A DNA stretch of 5,234 nucleotides from JBIOYL01 sp044870185. GTDB lineage: Bacteria > Actinomycetota > CALGFH01. The DNA lies in the NCBI GenBank assembly GCA_044870185.1, contig JBIOYL010000032.1, positions 1 through 5,234 of the forward strand. The letters are read 5' to 3'. Position 1 is the first letter of the stretch. Each line of letters starts with the position of its first letter. Shown here piece after piece: positions 4,659 to 5,234 of the stretch. The notes beneath the pieces were generated by a model, which was not told the origin of the DNA, did no database searches, and worked only from the letters and a program-made list of their open reading frames with translations. The position numbers and the translations under genes were made by a program.

Positions 4659-5234
4659 CTAGTACTACAGCCGCAGTTGCTTTGAGGTAGGTTCCCTGCC
4701 GCCGGAGCAAGCCGGCAACCAGGTGCGATGGACGGCGGGAGGCAGTGTGGCAGGCAAGGACGAGGCCCCCGAGATCGACCAAGTGCGGGCCTGGGCAGCC
4801 GGGCTGGAGCGGTTGCACGCGCGCATCGACGGCCGGTTTGTCCGGGCCGAGCCACGCCGCCGTGCGCTGGCCTACCTCAAAGGACTACTTGGCGACGCGG
4901 CGCGCAAGAACGGCTGGCAGCTGGCCGAGCACGCCGGCGAGGCCACCCCCGACGGCATGCAGCGGCTGCTCAACCAGGCCCGCTGGGACGCGGGCGAGGT
5001 CCGCGACGACCTGCGCGGCTACGTGGTCGAGCACCTGGGCGATCCAGGTGCGGTGCTGGTGGTGGACGAGACCGGGTTCGGTAAGAAAGGCACCAAGTCC
5101 GCCGGGGTGCAGCGCCAGTACTCCGGCACCGCCGGGCGGGTCGAGAACTGCCAGGTGGGGGTGTTTGTCACCTATGCCAGCCCGGCCGGGCGGGCGTTTG
5201 TTGACCGGGAGTTGTACCTGCCCGCCAGCTGGAC
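4659..5234 (+). mobile_element. Left end of an IS701-family insertion sequence, right part outside the window
   Basis: The transposase at 4747 is IS701-like. IS701 elements are known to duplicate a 4-bp YTAR target, often CTAG. A CTAG stands at 4659-4662, and TACTACAGCCGCAGTTGC (4663-4680), directly after it, looks like the outer terminal repeat. The element would therefore start at about 4663 with CTAG as the left copy of the target duplication. The right end, needed to prove the terminal repeat and duplication, is not in view. Confidence 0.6.
4747..5234 (+). CDS. IS701-family DDE transposase, N-terminal part
   Basis: The enzyme cuts and rejoins the ends of its own insertion sequence. The first 162 residues are visible and the reading frame is open to the window edge; full family members are about 400 residues. 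The family's first conserved block is clear: VLVVDETGFGKKGTKSAGVQ, with D107 as the predicted first catalytic aspartate, followed by RQYSGTAGRVENCQVGVFVTYAS and DRELYLPASW. The N-terminal 90 residues (AEPRRRALAYLKGLL, KNGWQLAEHAGE, MQRLLNQARWD) match the usual helical DNA-binding part. The start is GTG 4747, with GGGAGG 4 bases upstream; an ATG at 4728 is in another frame. No frameshift or stop is seen in the visible part, so the element may be intact. The second aspartate and the glutamate lie beyond the window. Confidence 0.94.
   Translation, partial: MAGKDEAPEIDQVRAWAAGLERLHARIDGRFVRAEPRRRALAYLKGLLGDAARKNGWQLAEHAGEATPDGMQRLLNQARWDAGEVRDDLRGYVVEHLGDPGAVLVVDETGFGKKGTKSAGVQRQYSGTAGRVENCQVGVFVTYASPAGRAFVDRELYLPASW

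Noticed and set aside
4196..4855. A 219-residue minus-strand frame opposite the GYD gene and running into the insertion sequence.
   Set aside because: It is antisense to the recognised GYD protein and crosses the predicted insertion boundary, so it cannot be an old gene.
4728..5084. A 118-residue plus-strand frame starting at ATG 4728.
   Set aside because: It is Arg/Gly/Ala-rich noise in another frame; the GTG 4747 frame encodes the unmistakable IS701 transposase.
1..5234. CRISPR array, tRNA, rRNA, riboswitch or toxin-antitoxin pair.
   Set aside because: No regularly spaced repeats, no cloverleaf, no conserved riboswitch core and no recognisable toxin or antitoxin were seen by eye on either strand.

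Overview
The window is high in GC and its genes show the strong G/C third-codon bias, GTG starts and T-tract-free hairpins usual in Actinomycetota. I infer an actinobacterium or a close high-GC relative and cannot name a genus. The ends are open: a membrane slipin gene is cut off at the left edge and an insertion-sequence transposase at the right edge.

Layout. Positions 1-1228 hold two minus-strand genes, read right to left: an Hsp20 small heat shock protein (707-1228), a strong hairpin just after its stop, and then a stomatin-like slipin (SPFH/Band 7; 1-506, C-terminus missing). Positions 1229-1388 form a divergent control region with two dyad symmetries, a plausible promoter and a 13-bp tandem duplication. 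To its right on the plus strand lies a TetR-family regulator (1389-2276), followed 19 bases later by a small two-CxxC zinc-ribbon protein (2296-2679) with a nearly ideal Shine-Dalgarno sequence, so these two probably form an operon. After a 359-base gap with no convincing gene comes a protein of unknown function (3039-3656) whose two ends resemble an actinobacterial hypothetical family. A 581-base gap follows and contains what looks like a frameshifted small gene remnant (about 3747-3979). Then come a GYD-domain protein (4238-4564), a possible terminator, and the left end of an IS701-family element inserted next to a CTAG sequence, with its transposase running off the window.

How the genes may work together. 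Hsp20 and slipin fit a protein- and membrane-stress theme. The TetR protein, divergent from hsp20 and with an operator-like dyad on its own predicted promoter, is a candidate regulator of itself and perhaps of hsp20 and the slipin gene. The zinc-ribbon protein would be co-expressed with it. The right half looks like a looser accessory region: an orphan gene, a decayed gene, a GYD protein and a transposon. I see no CRISPR array, tRNA or rRNA, and no clearly new multi-gene system. The most unusual parts are the TetR/zinc-ribbon pair with its control region, the unknown protein at 3039-3656, and the decayed stretch before the GYD gene.
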